64,000 nt of DNA from VRUE01 sp963702575 (GTDB taxonomy: Bacteria; Actinomycetota; Thermoleophilia; Solirubrobacterales; 70-9), in NCBI GenBank assembly GCA_963702575.1, contig CAVPCU010000005.1, positions 1 to 64,000 on the forward strand, given 5' to 3'. This document shows, one piece after another, positions 33,558-42,630 of the stretch. Numbering within the stretch: the first letter of the stretch is position 1; every line of letters starts with the position of its first letter. The notes under the pieces are model-generated. The model had not been told where the DNA came from and searched no databases. It saw nothing but the letters and a program-made list of their open reading frames with translations. Both the position numbers and the translations under genes were made by a program.

Positions 33558-34157
33558 ATGCACGCGAGCAGTCCCGAACAGTCCAGGAGCGCCAAGGTCC
33601 GCGCGCTTGCCGCCACCCTCCACTCCGAGCGATACCGCTACCTGCTGCGGATCGCTCGCCGCCACGGCGGGCCGGGCGGCGACGCCGACGAAGCCGTCCA
33701 GGAGGCCTTCGCGTCGTTTCTCGACGCCTTCGACCCCGACGGGGAGGCGCACCCGCTGGCATGGCTGACGCTCACCCTCCAGCGCCTATGCTGGGCGGCC
33801 CGCGACCGCCGTCACCTCGCGCATCGGATCGGCGCTACCCCCTCCGGCCTCGCGGCCCCCGACCAGCCGTGGTGGCGCGAGTCCTCGCTCGCGGTCGACG
33901 CCGGAGACGTCGCCGAGCGGCTCGACTGTGTTCGCGAGACGGCCGCCGGGATGGCCCAGCTGAAGCCGGCCCAGCGCCGAGCGCTCTCGCTCCTCGCGGT
34001 CGGCTACTCATATGCGGAGATCGGCGAGATCACCGGGTTCAGCCGTACGAAAATCAACCGCTTACTGGCCGAGGGGCGAGTGGCTCTGGGGGCTGCCACC
34101 CCAGCATTCCTGGCTACCCCGGCAACCTTCAGCTTCAAGGTCAAGAAGACCCGCTAG
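33558..34157 (+). CDS. ECF-like sigma-70 family protein
   Basis: 199 aa. Region 2 is RYRYLLRIARRHGGPGGDAD with DEAVQEAFASFLDAFDPDG, and region 4 is PAQRRALSLLAVGYSYAEIG followed by EITGFSRTKINRLLAEGR. The linker holds LCWAARDRRHLAHRIGATP. No anti-sigma gene is adjacent. A degraded copy (37101-37422) lies beyond the CSLREA beta-helix gene, so the two flank it. Confidence 0.8.
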   Translation: MHASSPEQSRSAKVRALAATLHSERYRYLLRIARRHGGPGGDADEAVQEAFASFLDAFDPDGEAHPLAWLTLTLQRLCWAARDRRHLAHRIGATPSGLAAPDQPWWRESSLAVDAGDVAERLDCVRETAAGMAQLKPAQRRALSLLAVGYSYAEIGEITGFSRTKINRLLAEGRVALGAATPAFLATPATFSFKVKKTR

Positions 34158-34286
34158 GGCGAGCCCACCGTGCGGAAGGGTGACGACGGCAGTCACCGGC
34201 CGGCACGGCTTTCGCTTACGCGAGACCCAGCATCGCGTCGGGAACGCATGAGGATGGAACTGATCCGTTGGCCCCGGCGCGCGAGC

Positions 34287-34664
34287 TCAGCGAGGGGGCA
34301 GACCCGCGTCGGCCAGACGGACGGCGATCAGTCTCTTGACGAGTGCTTTCGGTAGGGCTCGGTCGACGGGAAAATGCAGGGAGCTCTTGGTTCTCGTGTA
34401 GCCCTCGAGCTCACCGGCGACTTGACCGAGAACCGAGCCGCTGAAGGGGAGGTAGCTGAGATGATTCTTGAACGCCGCAAACCCGGCGATGACCTCGCCG
34501 TGCAACCTGAACGCGGGGACGCGGTATGAGATCCCCTCCTCTGCCTCTGGGACGATCTCGAGGATGGTGCGGCGCAGCTCCCGAAGCGTTGTGCGCTTCG
34601 GCTCCTCGAGGTCCCGCAGATAGCTGTCGACCTGCCCGCTGGACAACTTGCCGGTGACCGTCAC
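34287..34664 (-). CDS. DUF1801 (YdhG-like) protein
   Basis: 125 aa: VDSYLRDLEEPKRTTLRELR, ILEIVPEAEEGISYRVPAFR, GFAAFKNHLSYLPFSGSVL and KSSLHFPVDRALPKALVKRL are the standard DUF1801 blocks. The family is a small alpha-beta fold found widely in actinobacteria and resembling frataxin-like proteins; function unproven. Converges with the sigma factor gene. Confidence 0.88.
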   Translation of the reverse strand: MTVTGKLSSGQVDSYLRDLEEPKRTTLRELRRTILEIVPEAEEGISYRVPAFRLHGEVIAGFAAFKNHLSYLPFSGSVLGQVAGELEGYTRTKSSLHFPVDRALPKALVKRLIAVRLADAGLPPR

Positions 34665-34688
34665 GAAGCCCTCGCGGTCATCGTTGTC

Positions 34689-37055
34689 CTAGTGCCGATT
34701 CCCTTTTTGATGCGGTTTCTTTTTGGGCACGCATCTGGCCTTGCCGTTGCGCACCACCCGCTTCTTCGTTTTCGGACAGCGCAGGACTTCCTTGACCGGG
34801 GCTGACGGCGACGAGACGATCGCGGGCAGCGGCGGTGAGATCGGGGTTGAGGCACCCCCTCCGCCGCCCCCACCGGGGCTGCTCGGTTCTTCGACGCTCT
34901 TCACCACCTGGGTCAGCGTGCCCGAACTCGAGGCGGAGAAGAGGCTGTTGCCGCCATAGCTCGCTTTGATCGTGTGCGAGCCGGCGGCCGAGTAGGTGAC
35001 GGTGCAAAACGCCTGGCCGCCGGAACCGATCGAGGCCGCTTCACAGCCGGAGATCGGGCTGCCGGCGTCGGTGAAGGCGACGGTGCCCCCGCTCGGCTGC
35101 GGCGAGACGGTGGCGGTGTATTTGACCGCCTGCCCGGGGACCGACGGGTTGGCCGACGAGGCAAGCGCGGTGCTGGTCGGGGTCACGCTCGGAGCGGAGC
35201 CGGTCTCGACCGCGCCGGCGTCGCAGGAGCTGCCGTTGCCGGGACGGGTGAACCCGCGCTGGTCTTCGTGCACTGTGCAGGCGGCCAGGGGGACCAGCCC
35301 GATCGCGCCGCTGCCGGCTTCCGGCAGCATGGTCTTCGTCAGGCCGCCGTTGTCCTGGAGCGCGCCGAGCAGCGGGTTGGCGACGGTGCCGGGGCAGGAG
35401 CTGTCCGGGTAGCTGAGGTTGTTGCCGAGGTCCTTGAGGTCGACGTACTGTTCTTTCGGGTAGTACTGGACGCAGTTCGCGTCCCCGGCCGGCACCGACC
35501 CGTTGTTGGCGACCAGCGCGTTCCGGAAGTAGACGCCGGCGCCCGTGCCCGGGTCATAGCGCGGGCCGACCGCGACCCCGGCGCCCTTGCCGCGCTGCCC
35601 CGGCGTGCCCGGGAAGCTCGCGTCTTCGCCCGCCGGGCCCGCCGCGCCGAGGCCGTTGCCGGCGATCGTCACCTGGTCCAGTTCGAGGTAGTCGGGCGAG
35701 TGCGCGCCCTCGGCCCAGACCCCGCCGCCGTAGCCGCCGAAGCCGCCGAGGCCGGGACCGAGCGAGCCGGACTGGGGACCGTTGCCGCCCTTGCCGCCGT
35801 CGCCGGTGAGGTTTCCGGCGATCGTGACGTTGGTCAGCGTCGCCCCTTTGCCGAGGTTGGCGAGGCCGCCCCCCAGCCCGGCGCCGCCGCCCGCGCCGGC
35901 GTGCGCCCCGTCCTGGTACTGGTTGTTCAGCTTTTTGCCGCCGATCCCGGCTCCGCCGCCGCTGCCCCCGGCGCCGGTGTTGTTGCCGGCGATCGTCGAG
36001 CGGCTCATCTGCAGGCTGCCCACGTTGTAGATGCCGCCCCCGCCCAGGCGGGCCGTGTATTGGGGATTGCCGGTTTCGGCGTTATAGGTGAGCCCGGCAT
36101 TGCCCCCGTCGCCGCCATAGCCACCGCGCCCCGCGGGCTGCATTTCACCTTCGCCGACACCGGGCCCCCCGGGGCCGCCGTCGCCACCACGACCGGTGAA
36201 GTTGCCTTCGACCGTCGTGTCGGCGATCGTGGCGCTTCCGACGTTGTAGATACCGCCGCCGCTTCCGGCCGGCCCGCCCGGGCCGCCGTCGGAGCCGTAG
36301 GGGAATTTCCCGATGCCGAGCTGTCCGGCCGCCCCGTTGCCGCCGTTGCCGCCACCGCCGGTCCCGTTGCCGCTGATCGTCGAGGCGGTCACCGTCAGCG
36401 AGGCGCCGGTCCCGTTGTAGATGCCGCCCCCGTTGCCGCCGCTGCCCCCGGACTTGCCGTAACGGGTCGTGGTCGCGGACGCCTGGTCGCCATCGACGCC
36501 GCGACCGCCGTGACCGGTGAAGTTTTCGAACACCGAGACCCGTTCCAGCGCCAGCACGCCGGAGTTGAGGATGCCACCGCCGTCGCCGCCGAAGCCGCCA
36601 GACTGGCCCGGGCTGAAACCGTCCGCGCCGGCCGGCGTCTGGCCGCCGGTGATCGTGAGCGCGCTGAGCTTCACCTGTGCCCCCGACGCGACTTCGAGCA
36701 CCCGGCTGTGGCCGGCGGCGTCGATCGTCGTCATGGCGGGCGCGTTCGGGTTGGCCCCGACGACCGCGATGTTTGCCCCGGCTCCGACAGCGAGCTGCCC
36801 CGCGCTGAGCTCGTAGGTCCCTTCTGGCACCGAGACCGTGATCGGGACCGCGCCGGCCGGCCCACAGTCGGCACTGCTGGAGCCGGCACTGGCAGCGACG
36901 ATCGCCTCCCGCAGCGAGCAGCTCCCGTTGCCCGGCGTCGCATCGTCAGCCGTGGTATTCACGGTCATCGCCGACGCGGCCGGGGCGAAAACCAGCGCCA
37001 CTAGACACGCCAGCGCCCCAATCGTCAAACCCCGGAAACCGAACGTCCTCTCCAC
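34689..37055 (-). CDS. Secreted CSLREA/beta-helix protein with Ig-like domain
   Basis: 788 aa. Signal peptide: GALACLVALVFAPAASA. Next TTADDATPGNGSCSLREAI, the CSLREA motif of autotransporter-like and archaeal/bacterial surface proteins. Residues about 90-620 are right-handed beta-helix coils with extreme Gly content (GGDGGGILNSG, GNGGGIYNGTGA, GGGIYNVGSATIADTTVEGN). Residues about 640-725 are a Big_3-type Ig domain (SVPGQAVKYTATVSPQPSGG). The tail RCPKTKKRVVRNGKARCVPK is basic, as in many secreted proteins of this lineage. Probably a cell-surface protein. Intact frame. Confidence 0.85.
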   Translation of the reverse strand: MERTFGFRGLTIGALACLVALVFAPAASAMTVNTTADDATPGNGSCSLREAIVAASAGSSSADCGPAGAVPITVSVPEGTYELSAGQLAVGAGANIAVVGANPNAPAMTTIDAAGHSRVLEVASGAQVKLSALTITGGQTPAGADGFSPGQSGGFGGDGGGILNSGVLALERVSVFENFTGHGGRGVDGDQASATTTRYGKSGGSGGNGGGIYNGTGASLTVTASTISGNGTGGGGNGGNGAAGQLGIGKFPYGSDGGPGGPAGSGGGIYNVGSATIADTTVEGNFTGRGGDGGPGGPGVGEGEMQPAGRGGYGGDGGNAGLTYNAETGNPQYTARLGGGGIYNVGSLQMSRSTIAGNNTGAGGSGGGAGIGGKKLNNQYQDGAHAGAGGGAGLGGGLANLGKGATLTNVTIAGNLTGDGGKGGNGPQSGSLGPGLGGFGGYGGGVWAEGAHSPDYLELDQVTIAGNGLGAAGPAGEDASFPGTPGQRGKGAGVAVGPRYDPGTGAGVYFRNALVANNGSVPAGDANCVQYYPKEQYVDLKDLGNNLSYPDSSCPGTVANPLLGALQDNGGLTKTMLPEAGSGAIGLVPLAACTVHEDQRGFTRPGNGSSCDAGAVETGSAPSVTPTSTALASSANPSVPGQAVKYTATVSPQPSGGTVAFTDAGSPISGCEAASIGSGGQAFCTVTYSAAGSHTIKASYGGNSLFSASSSGTLTQVVKSVEEPSSPGGGGGGGASTPISPPLPAIVSSPSAPVKEVLRCPKTKKRVVRNGKARCVPKKKPHQKGNRH

Positions 37056-37100
37056 CCTGCAACATGATCACAGAGGAACGAGAAATCCGCAACGCCCTCG

Positions 37101-37422
37101 AGCGCTTATGCTGGGCGGCCCGCGACCGCCGCCATCTCGCGCACCGGCTCGGCGCCACCCCCTCGGGCCTGGCGGCCCCCGACCAGCCGTGGTGGCGCGA
37201 GTCGCACTTGCGGTCGACGCCGGGGACGTCGCGGAGCGGCTCGACCGAGCCCGCGAGACGGCCAAGGGCATGGCGAGGTTGAAGCCGGCCGAGCGCCGCG
37301 CCCTCAGCCTGATCGGCCTCGGCTACAGCTACAAGGAGATCGGCGAGATCACCGGCTGGACCTACAGGAAGGTGAACCGGTCACTGGCCGAGGGCCGGGC
37401 GACCCTTCGGGCCATGAGCTGA
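37101..37422 (+). pseudogene. Truncated, frameshifted copy of the sigma factor gene
   Basis: The DNA matches the 3' half of the gene at 33558: LCWAARDRRHLAHRLGATPS and PDQPWWRES in one frame, then after a one-base deletion near 37205 ALAVDAGDVAERLDRARETA, RRALSLIGLGYSYKEIGEIT and GWTYRKVNRSLAEGRATL in another. Region 2 is missing. Diverges from the CSLREA gene start (37055). Confidence 0.8.
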
Positions 37423-37549
37423 CGCCGACGCTCTCAATTCGTAAGTGGGCAACGAAGACCTCACTACCGCAGTCACGGGAGGTAAAGCGCCCTCACCCGG
37501 TGCGGTACGTTACCGGCGTGTCCATGAGCCAAGGGCCAGCGCGAACCTG

Positions 37550-38008
37550 ATGCCGGGCGAAGGCAGGAGGCGACACCCAGCTCGGGTTGCCCTACTCGTC
37601 TTCTTCGCACTCGGCGTTGTGTTCCTCGCGGCAACGCCGTCGCTCGTGCTTGCGCAACCGTCCTACATCCAGCCCGACGACGGAGCTTCGATTCTGGCGA
37701 AGCCGCGAGCGTTTCAATGGACCGGGTACGGCGCGTCCGGGAGCGCGTTCCGTGTCCGTTGGCGCAAGTGGGGACGTCTCCACACCTCCGCGCAAGGCCG
37801 AATCGACATTTGCTGGTCGATGGGCGTCGGCTGCAGCAGGAATCTGCCCGTGCGGATCACGGCTGGCGGTCGCCGCGATCTGTCCTTCAGTGGCGCCCAT
37901 GAGTACATCTACTGTCACTTGGTCTTCCGTGGCAACCTCGATCCGCAGAATCCGGGAAGACCGCTCGCAATGACCTTGCCGATTCCAAACGCTTGCCGTC
38001 GGACGTAG
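37550..38008 (+). CDS. Small secreted protein
   Basis: 152 aa from ATG 37550 (GTG 37445 is an alternative). Signal peptide: ARVALLVFFALGVVFLAATP, cleavage near LVLAQPS. The mature part has PDDGASILAKPRAFQWTGYG and three cysteines (ICWSMGVGCSRN, YIYCHLVF), reminiscent of a single Ig-like or fibronectin-like module. No family recognised. Confidence 0.65.
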   Translation: MPGEGRRRHPARVALLVFFALGVVFLAATPSLVLAQPSYIQPDDGASILAKPRAFQWTGYGASGSAFRVRWRKWGRLHTSAQGRIDICWSMGVGCSRNLPVRITAGGRRDLSFSGAHEYIYCHLVFRGNLDPQNPGRPLAMTLPIPNACRRT

Positions 38009-38209
38009 GCAGAACTCCTCCCTGCATACTCGGCATACATGCCCTTTGCCACTGATCTGATGGGTGCCTCGGGATGACGCATATCGGGTCGCACCTGCAA
38101 CAACCACCGGGAGATGAATGTCGCCCCCGCCACGCCCGCACCATGCAGCGGGGGGTGGCCGGTGGCCTCCGGCGCGTCCTCGGCTTCGAGGCTAGACTGA
38201 CGAGTTCTC

Positions 38210-38860
38210 GTGCCGTGTGAATGCCCCACCAAACGGCGGTTAGAGCCTCGCGTCCTCCCCGTGGCGCTGTTGGTTCTCTTCGTACTCCCGGCCGCAATCC
38301 TGCCGGCCACCGCGTCGGCTCAGGTCGAGCTCACCCCCAGCGGCCGGATCGGCCCGCTGCGCATTGATCGCAGCGGCCGCGCAGCCGTGGTCGATTTTGC
38401 CGGACAGCCGGATGCGGAGGCCCACGGGAGCGAGGGCGGTGCCGGCGCGCCGGGCTGGGACGCACTCGGCTACAAGTGCACCGACCGCCCGCCGCGACAC
38501 GGCTTCATGGCGCCCCTTGGGGGCGGCCCCCCGTACAGGTACTGCCGAACCGTCTATTACATCGCCGATCGAACCGAACGACTAGCCACTTTCGCGACGA
38601 ACGAACGGCGGTTCCGGACCGGGCACGGGATTCGCGTAGGGATGAGGACGCGCCGGGCTGCACAGCGTGCCCATCGTCCGGCCACGGCGGGATGCGTCGA
38701 GGCGATCTATCTCGCGACCCGGAGAGCACAGCTCTCGATCGCCTTGCTCGGAGCCCGCGCCGTGGAGCTCCACCACCGGTTCCTAGCCGTTGGGGGCCGG
38801 GTCGGTGCGCTGGTTCTTTCGAGCCAGCACACGTATCTCAATGTCTTCGATTGTTTGTGA
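38210..38860 (+). CDS. Secreted protein, unknown function
   Basis: 216 aa from GTG 38210. Signal peptide: PVALLVLFVLPAAILPATAS. The mature region VELTPSGRIGPLRIDRSGRA, VVDFAGQPDA and RYCRTVYYIADRTERLATF has the shape of secreted actinobacterial proteins that start with a G-x-L-R-I-D strand, with GIRVGMRTRRAAQRAHRPAT a typical follow-on; function unknown. Confidence 0.7.
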   Translation: MPCECPTKRRLEPRVLPVALLVLFVLPAAILPATASAQVELTPSGRIGPLRIDRSGRAAVVDFAGQPDAEAHGSEGGAGAPGWDALGYKCTDRPPRHGFMAPLGGGPPYRYCRTVYYIADRTERLATFATNERRFRTGHGIRVGMRTRRAAQRAHRPATAGCVEAIYLATRRAQLSIALLGARAVELHHRFLAVGGRVGALVLSSQHTYLNVFDCL

Positions 38861-38920
38861 ACAGCGCGCCTCGCCCGGGCTGGGCCGCGTCTGGCTGGCG
38901 CAGAGCCGCGATGCGACGGG

Positions 38921-39250
38921 TTAGCGCCTGGTTCTGTCCTGAATGAAGTTGCGTGGGTGCCGCTCAGCCCCAGGCGGCGAAAGACACTCGATCCCTAGCC
39001 AGTGCGGATCTCCCGCAATCCGGAAGCACGCCCAGCCTTTCGGAGAGCCCGGTCCGTTCCCTCGGTGGTGCGTGCCTGCATACGCGAACACGCGCCTTGC
39101 GGCGCGACATTTGACTGGCCCCTTCACGACGACCACATGGCCGTAGCGGTTACTGCCACACGAGCGCACCTTGGCCACGGCAACCGCGCTCGGAAGCAGC
39201 AACGCCAAGCTGACGCCGATGATCGCTGCTGGAATGTAGATGCTCCTCAT
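38921..39250 (-). CDS. Small secreted cysteine-containing protein
   Basis: 109 aa. Signal peptide: IYIPAAIIGVSLALLLPSAV, cleaving near AVAKV. The mature part has four cysteines (RSCGSNRYGH, VKCRAARRV, WACFRIAG, IECLSPPG) at regular spacing, an arrangement repeated in small exported proteins of this group. No family name. Confidence 0.65.
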   Translation of the reverse strand: MRSIYIPAAIIGVSLALLLPSAVAVAKVRSCGSNRYGHVVVVKGPVKCRAARRVFAYAGTHHRGNGPGSPKGWACFRIAGDPHWLGIECLSPPGAERHPRNFIQDRTRR

Positions 39251-39419
39251 GTCGCCGTTCGGACCCGTGAGCTACCAACTCAAGTACGTCGGAACTTACC
39301 TGAAGCTGGGCTCAGCCATCTTTCGGAGTCCGTAAGCAACTCGCGTTTGTAGACTCGCTGTCAGGACGCCGGCCACCCTTCTGGCCACTGGCGATCGAGA
39401 ACCTAAAGAGAGGAAGAGG

Positions 39420-39791
39420 ATGGCAATTCACGTGTTGGATGAGGCAGCTGATCTGCTCAAGCGACGCCTCGCCGAGCTGGACGAGGAGCGCAAGCGCCTC
39501 GAGCGTGCCCTGGTCGAGTTGGGAGGCAAAGTCACCGGACGCCCCCGCCGGGGTCCCGGCAGGCCACGCGGCTCGGGCGGCAAAGCCGCCACCCGTGCCC
39601 CTCGCCGCCGGCGCAAAGGCGGCCGCGCCGATCAGGCCGCAAAGCTGATCGGCAAAACCCCCGGCATCACCGCCTCCGACATCGCCAAGGTGATGAAGAT
39701 CAAGCCGAACTATCTCTACCGCGTTCTCGGCGACCTCGAGAAAGAGGGCCGAGTCTCCAAGAAAGGCCGCCAGTATTTCCCTGGGAAGTAG
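39420..39791 (+). CDS. Basic DNA-binding protein with coiled coil, AT-hook-like linker and winged helix
   Basis: 123 aa. Residues about 5-37 are a coiled coil (DEAADLLKRRLAELDEERKR). The linker is Lys/Arg/Pro/Gly rich (TGRPRRGPGRPRGSGGK), containing GRPRRGPGRPRG, an AT-hook pattern. The C-terminal winged helix reads GKTPGITASDIAKVMKIKPN and LYRVLGDLEKEGRVSKKGRQ. It follows AGAGAGGAAGAGG. It directly precedes the three-gene surface cassette and could regulate it; that link is by position only. Confidence 0.75.
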   Translation: MAIHVLDEAADLLKRRLAELDEERKRLERALVELGGKVTGRPRRGPGRPRGSGGKAATRAPRRRRKGGRADQAAKLIGKTPGITASDIAKVMKIKPNYLYRVLGDLEKEGRVSKKGRQYFPGK

Positions 39792-39978
39792 GCCTCCGAA
39801 ATCCGACATGGCTGGGACTTGTGCCCGCAGTAGCCGTCATGGATGTATCCCATTTCGGTACTTGACGATCAACTCGCCATGAAGTAGCTTGCCGCCGAGG
39901 AAAATAGAGCCAAAACATTTCGGCCGGGCTGTGCCGGAGGCGGGAAGGCAGTGGGTGCGGCACAAGTCGAGCGGTCTG

Positions 39979-42630
39979 ATGATGAATGGGTGGCGCGGTT
40001 GGGGACGTACATCCGGCTCTTGCCGAACGGCGCGCCGAATCGCCATCTCGTTGGCAGTGTCGGTCTGCCTGTTGGTCCTAGGCTCAGCAGTCGCATCGGC
40101 GACGGGTGAACGGCACCCTCCCGTACAGGCAAAGGGTCATCGGGGCGGGAGGTCGTCCAGTTTGGCCGGCAAGGTCAAGCAGTGCGGCAAGAAGTTTTCG
40201 GGCAAGAGCCAGGGGCAGCGTAGGGCCAGGCAGCGCTGCATCGCAAGAGCCAAGGAAGGCTCCGATGGCGGGAGCCACAAAGGGGATGGCAGCCCAGCAG
40301 GCTCGCCAGGATCGTCTGCTCCTCCCCCAACGCCGATTCCATCGCCCACCCCGACCCCAAGCCCGGGTCCCAGTCCCCCGCCGAGCCCGACCGTCCCCGA
40401 CACGGCGATCGACTCCGCCCCCTCCGGCCCGATCGCCCAGCGCGACGTCAGCGTCTCCTTCCACTCCAATCCATCCGGCGCTTCCTTCCAGTGCAGCCTC
40501 AACGGTGCCGCTTGGTCGGCTTGCGCCAGCCCCGCCCACTACAGCTCCCTCGCCGACGGCTCCTACGAATTCGCGGTGCGGGCGCTCGAAGGCGAAAGCA
40601 TTGACCCGACGCCGGCAACGGCTTCGTTCAAGGTCGAGGCTACGCCGCCGCAGACCACGATCACCAGCGCCCCCAACGGGCGCGTTCCGACCGGAGCCGT
40701 CTCGGTCGACTTCTCCTCCGACGAGTCTGGCTCGACCTTCGAATGCGGCCTCGACGGAGCATCCTTTTCCTCCTGCGCCTCGCCCTACGAACTTCCCAGC
40801 CCCGCGCCCGGCCCGCACGATCTCAAGGTGCGGGCGGTCAACGGTGCTGGGGTCGTTGACCCCAGCCCGTCCAGCGCCAACTGGAGCTCGGTTGAGCCCG
40901 AGCACGACCTTTGCGGCTCGATCTCCCTCGACACGACGATTGGGCCGGATTACGCGGCGGTTTACGTGCTGACATGCAGCCTGACTATCGAAGAAGGCGC
41001 CACGCTCAATGCCGAACCGGGGGTGATTGTCAAGGGGGAAGATGGAGTGGCAATCTCAGTCCGAGGCGCCCTCGAAGCTGTCGGTACCGCCTCCGAACCG
41101 GTCGCCTTCACCTCCGTCAACGACAACTCCGTCGGCGGTAACACCGGCACGGGCTCCCCGCAGGCCGGGGAATGGGAAGGGATCGACAGCGAAGGCGGCA
41201 ACGTCGATCTGGAGCACGCCGATATCCGCTACGGGATCGTCTCCACCTTCAACGGTGGCGGCGAACTTACGCTCGCTGATTCGACTCTTCTGCACACCGG
41301 CGTCTACGTCTCAGAGCCCGACGGGTCCCCTGGCCAGACTCGGATAGTTGACAACACCCTCCAGGGCGCCACCGAAAACTACGGTGGTGGCGAACTCCTC
41401 CGCGGCACCTTGATCAGCGTCCGCCTCGGGGTGAGCTCGCCCTCGCCGACAATCACCGGCAACCGGGTCGAAGGTGCGCTGACGTTCCCAATCGCCCTCG
41501 CCGGCCCAGACCTCCACGCATCCGATCTTTCCGGCAACACAGGTTCTGGCAACGGCGACAACTACCTTGCCCTCTCCGGAGGGTTGACGGGCAACTGGTC
41601 GATTGCGGGAGACGATCTTCAAATCGCCTCACTCAATCGCGAAGAGAACCGGAGCCAGCTCAGGGTGAAAAATGGGGCCACCCTTCATTTCGGAGCGGGA
41701 GCCGTCTTCAAGTCGTTCACGACCAACTGGTGCTTCTCCTGCACGAACGCCAACTTGCCTAGTGGTCTGAACGTCGAAGAAGGCGGCACCCTCGAAGCCC
41801 AGGGTACCGCCTCCGAACCGGTCGCCTTCACCTCCGTCAACGACAACTCCGTCGGCGGTAACACCGGCACGGGCTCCCCGCAGGCCGGGGAATGGGAAGG
41901 GATCGGCGTCATTGGAGAAGGCTCTTCGCTCGATCTTGACCACGCTCAAATCGAGTACGCGCAGACCGCTCTTGAGTTTGCTAGCGAAGTCGGCAGGTTG
42001 TCAAATGTCTCAATCGCACACTCGAGCCTTGCCATCGGTATCTCCGAAGGCTCTATCAGTTTTCGCGGCTCGCTCACCAATAACACCTCTGACGTTGAAG
42101 CTTGCTCTTGGCAGTCAGCGGATTGCTCTGTCGACGCCGCCTACACATACTGGGGCTCTTCGGAAGGAGCTTTCCCATCAGGTTCCCCGGCCCTAGCGTG
42201 CGGTGCGGTGACGACCAGCCCCTATCTGACCTCCGAATCAGGTGCCAGCACGGCAAACGGCTCTGTATTCGGCACGGCCAACTGCGATGGCTCGGAAACC
42301 CCTGAACAGCTACTAGCTTCCGCACAGCAGGCAGCCGACACTCACATCGCCGCTGAACAGATCCGCTGCGGCGAAGGCTTCGAAGAAGCCTGTCAGATCA
42401 TCCAGCTCTACCAGGAATGCCTTGGTGCGGCGACCACCCTCGCCCAGTCTCAGTCGCCGTTTCCGTTCTCCGATCCAAAAGACGTAGCTTCAACTGGCGC
42501 CGACTGGCTGGCAAGTTCCGAGAACGCCGTCGTGAGCGACTTGGGCCAGGTTGCGAGCTTCGGCCTGGGGATTGTCGGGGCGGCCAAGACGATCACCGAC
42601 ATCGCCAATGCCTACGGCAGCTGCGGATGA
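39979..42630 (+). CDS. Surface cassette protein 1 (exported Ig/beta-helix protein)
   Basis: 883 aa from ATG 39979. Signal segment: RIAISLAVSVCLLVLGSAVA. Then a basic module (SLAGKVKQCGKKFSGKSQGQ, RARQRCIARAKE), a Pro/Ser linker (PTPIPSPTPTPSPGPSPPPS), and two Ig-like domains marked by ASFQCSLNGAAWSACASP and STFECGLDGASFSSCASPYE. The remaining about 530 aa are right-handed beta-helix with two blocks GTASEPVAFTSVNDNSVGGN, 240 aa apart. The C-terminal helical module holds four Cys (IRCGEGFEEACQIIQLYQEC, YGSCG). TGA overlaps the next gene's ATG (ATGA). Confidence 0.85.
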   Translation: MMNGWRGWGRTSGSCRTARRIAISLAVSVCLLVLGSAVASATGERHPPVQAKGHRGGRSSSLAGKVKQCGKKFSGKSQGQRRARQRCIARAKEGSDGGSHKGDGSPAGSPGSSAPPPTPIPSPTPTPSPGPSPPPSPTVPDTAIDSAPSGPIAQRDVSVSFHSNPSGASFQCSLNGAAWSACASPAHYSSLADGSYEFAVRALEGESIDPTPATASFKVEATPPQTTITSAPNGRVPTGAVSVDFSSDESGSTFECGLDGASFSSCASPYELPSPAPGPHDLKVRAVNGAGVVDPSPSSANWSSVEPEHDLCGSISLDTTIGPDYAAVYVLTCSLTIEEGATLNAEPGVIVKGEDGVAISVRGALEAVGTASEPVAFTSVNDNSVGGNTGTGSPQAGEWEGIDSEGGNVDLEHADIRYGIVSTFNGGGELTLADSTLLHTGVYVSEPDGSPGQTRIVDNTLQGATENYGGGELLRGTLISVRLGVSSPSPTITGNRVEGALTFPIALAGPDLHASDLSGNTGSGNGDNYLALSGGLTGNWSIAGDDLQIASLNREENRSQLRVKNGATLHFGAGAVFKSFTTNWCFSCTNANLPSGLNVEEGGTLEAQGTASEPVAFTSVNDNSVGGNTGTGSPQAGEWEGIGVIGEGSSLDLDHAQIEYAQTALEFASEVGRLSNVSIAHSSLAIGISEGSISFRGSLTNNTSDVEACSWQSADCSVDAAYTYWGSSEGAFPSGSPALACGAVTTSPYLTSESGASTANGSVFGTANCDGSETPEQLLASAQQAADTHIAAEQIRCGEGFEEACQIIQLYQECLGAATTLAQSQSPFPFSDPKDVASTGADWLASSENAVVSDLGQVASFGLGIVGAAKTITDIANAYGSCG
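41083..41905 (+). repeat. Exact 103-bp duplication inside cassette gene 1 (period 720 bp)
   Basis: 41083-41185 equals 41803-41905 base for base, from ggtaccgcctccgaaccg to gggatcg, while the sequence between the copies is not repeated. It encodes the G-T-A-S-E-P-V-A-F-T-S-V-N-D-N-S beta-helix turn. Same location class as the repeat edges in genes 2 and 3. Confidence 0.9.

Noticed and set aside
34974..37004. 676-aa plus-strand open frame
   Set aside because: Antisense shadow of the Gly-rich CSLREA gene; low complexity, Ala/Val/Gly-biased, no start signal.
42417..42626. Longer start for cassette gene 2 (also 46484 for gene 3)
   Set aside because: These extensions lie within the preceding gene; the ATGA-overlap starts put the signal peptide at the N-terminus.
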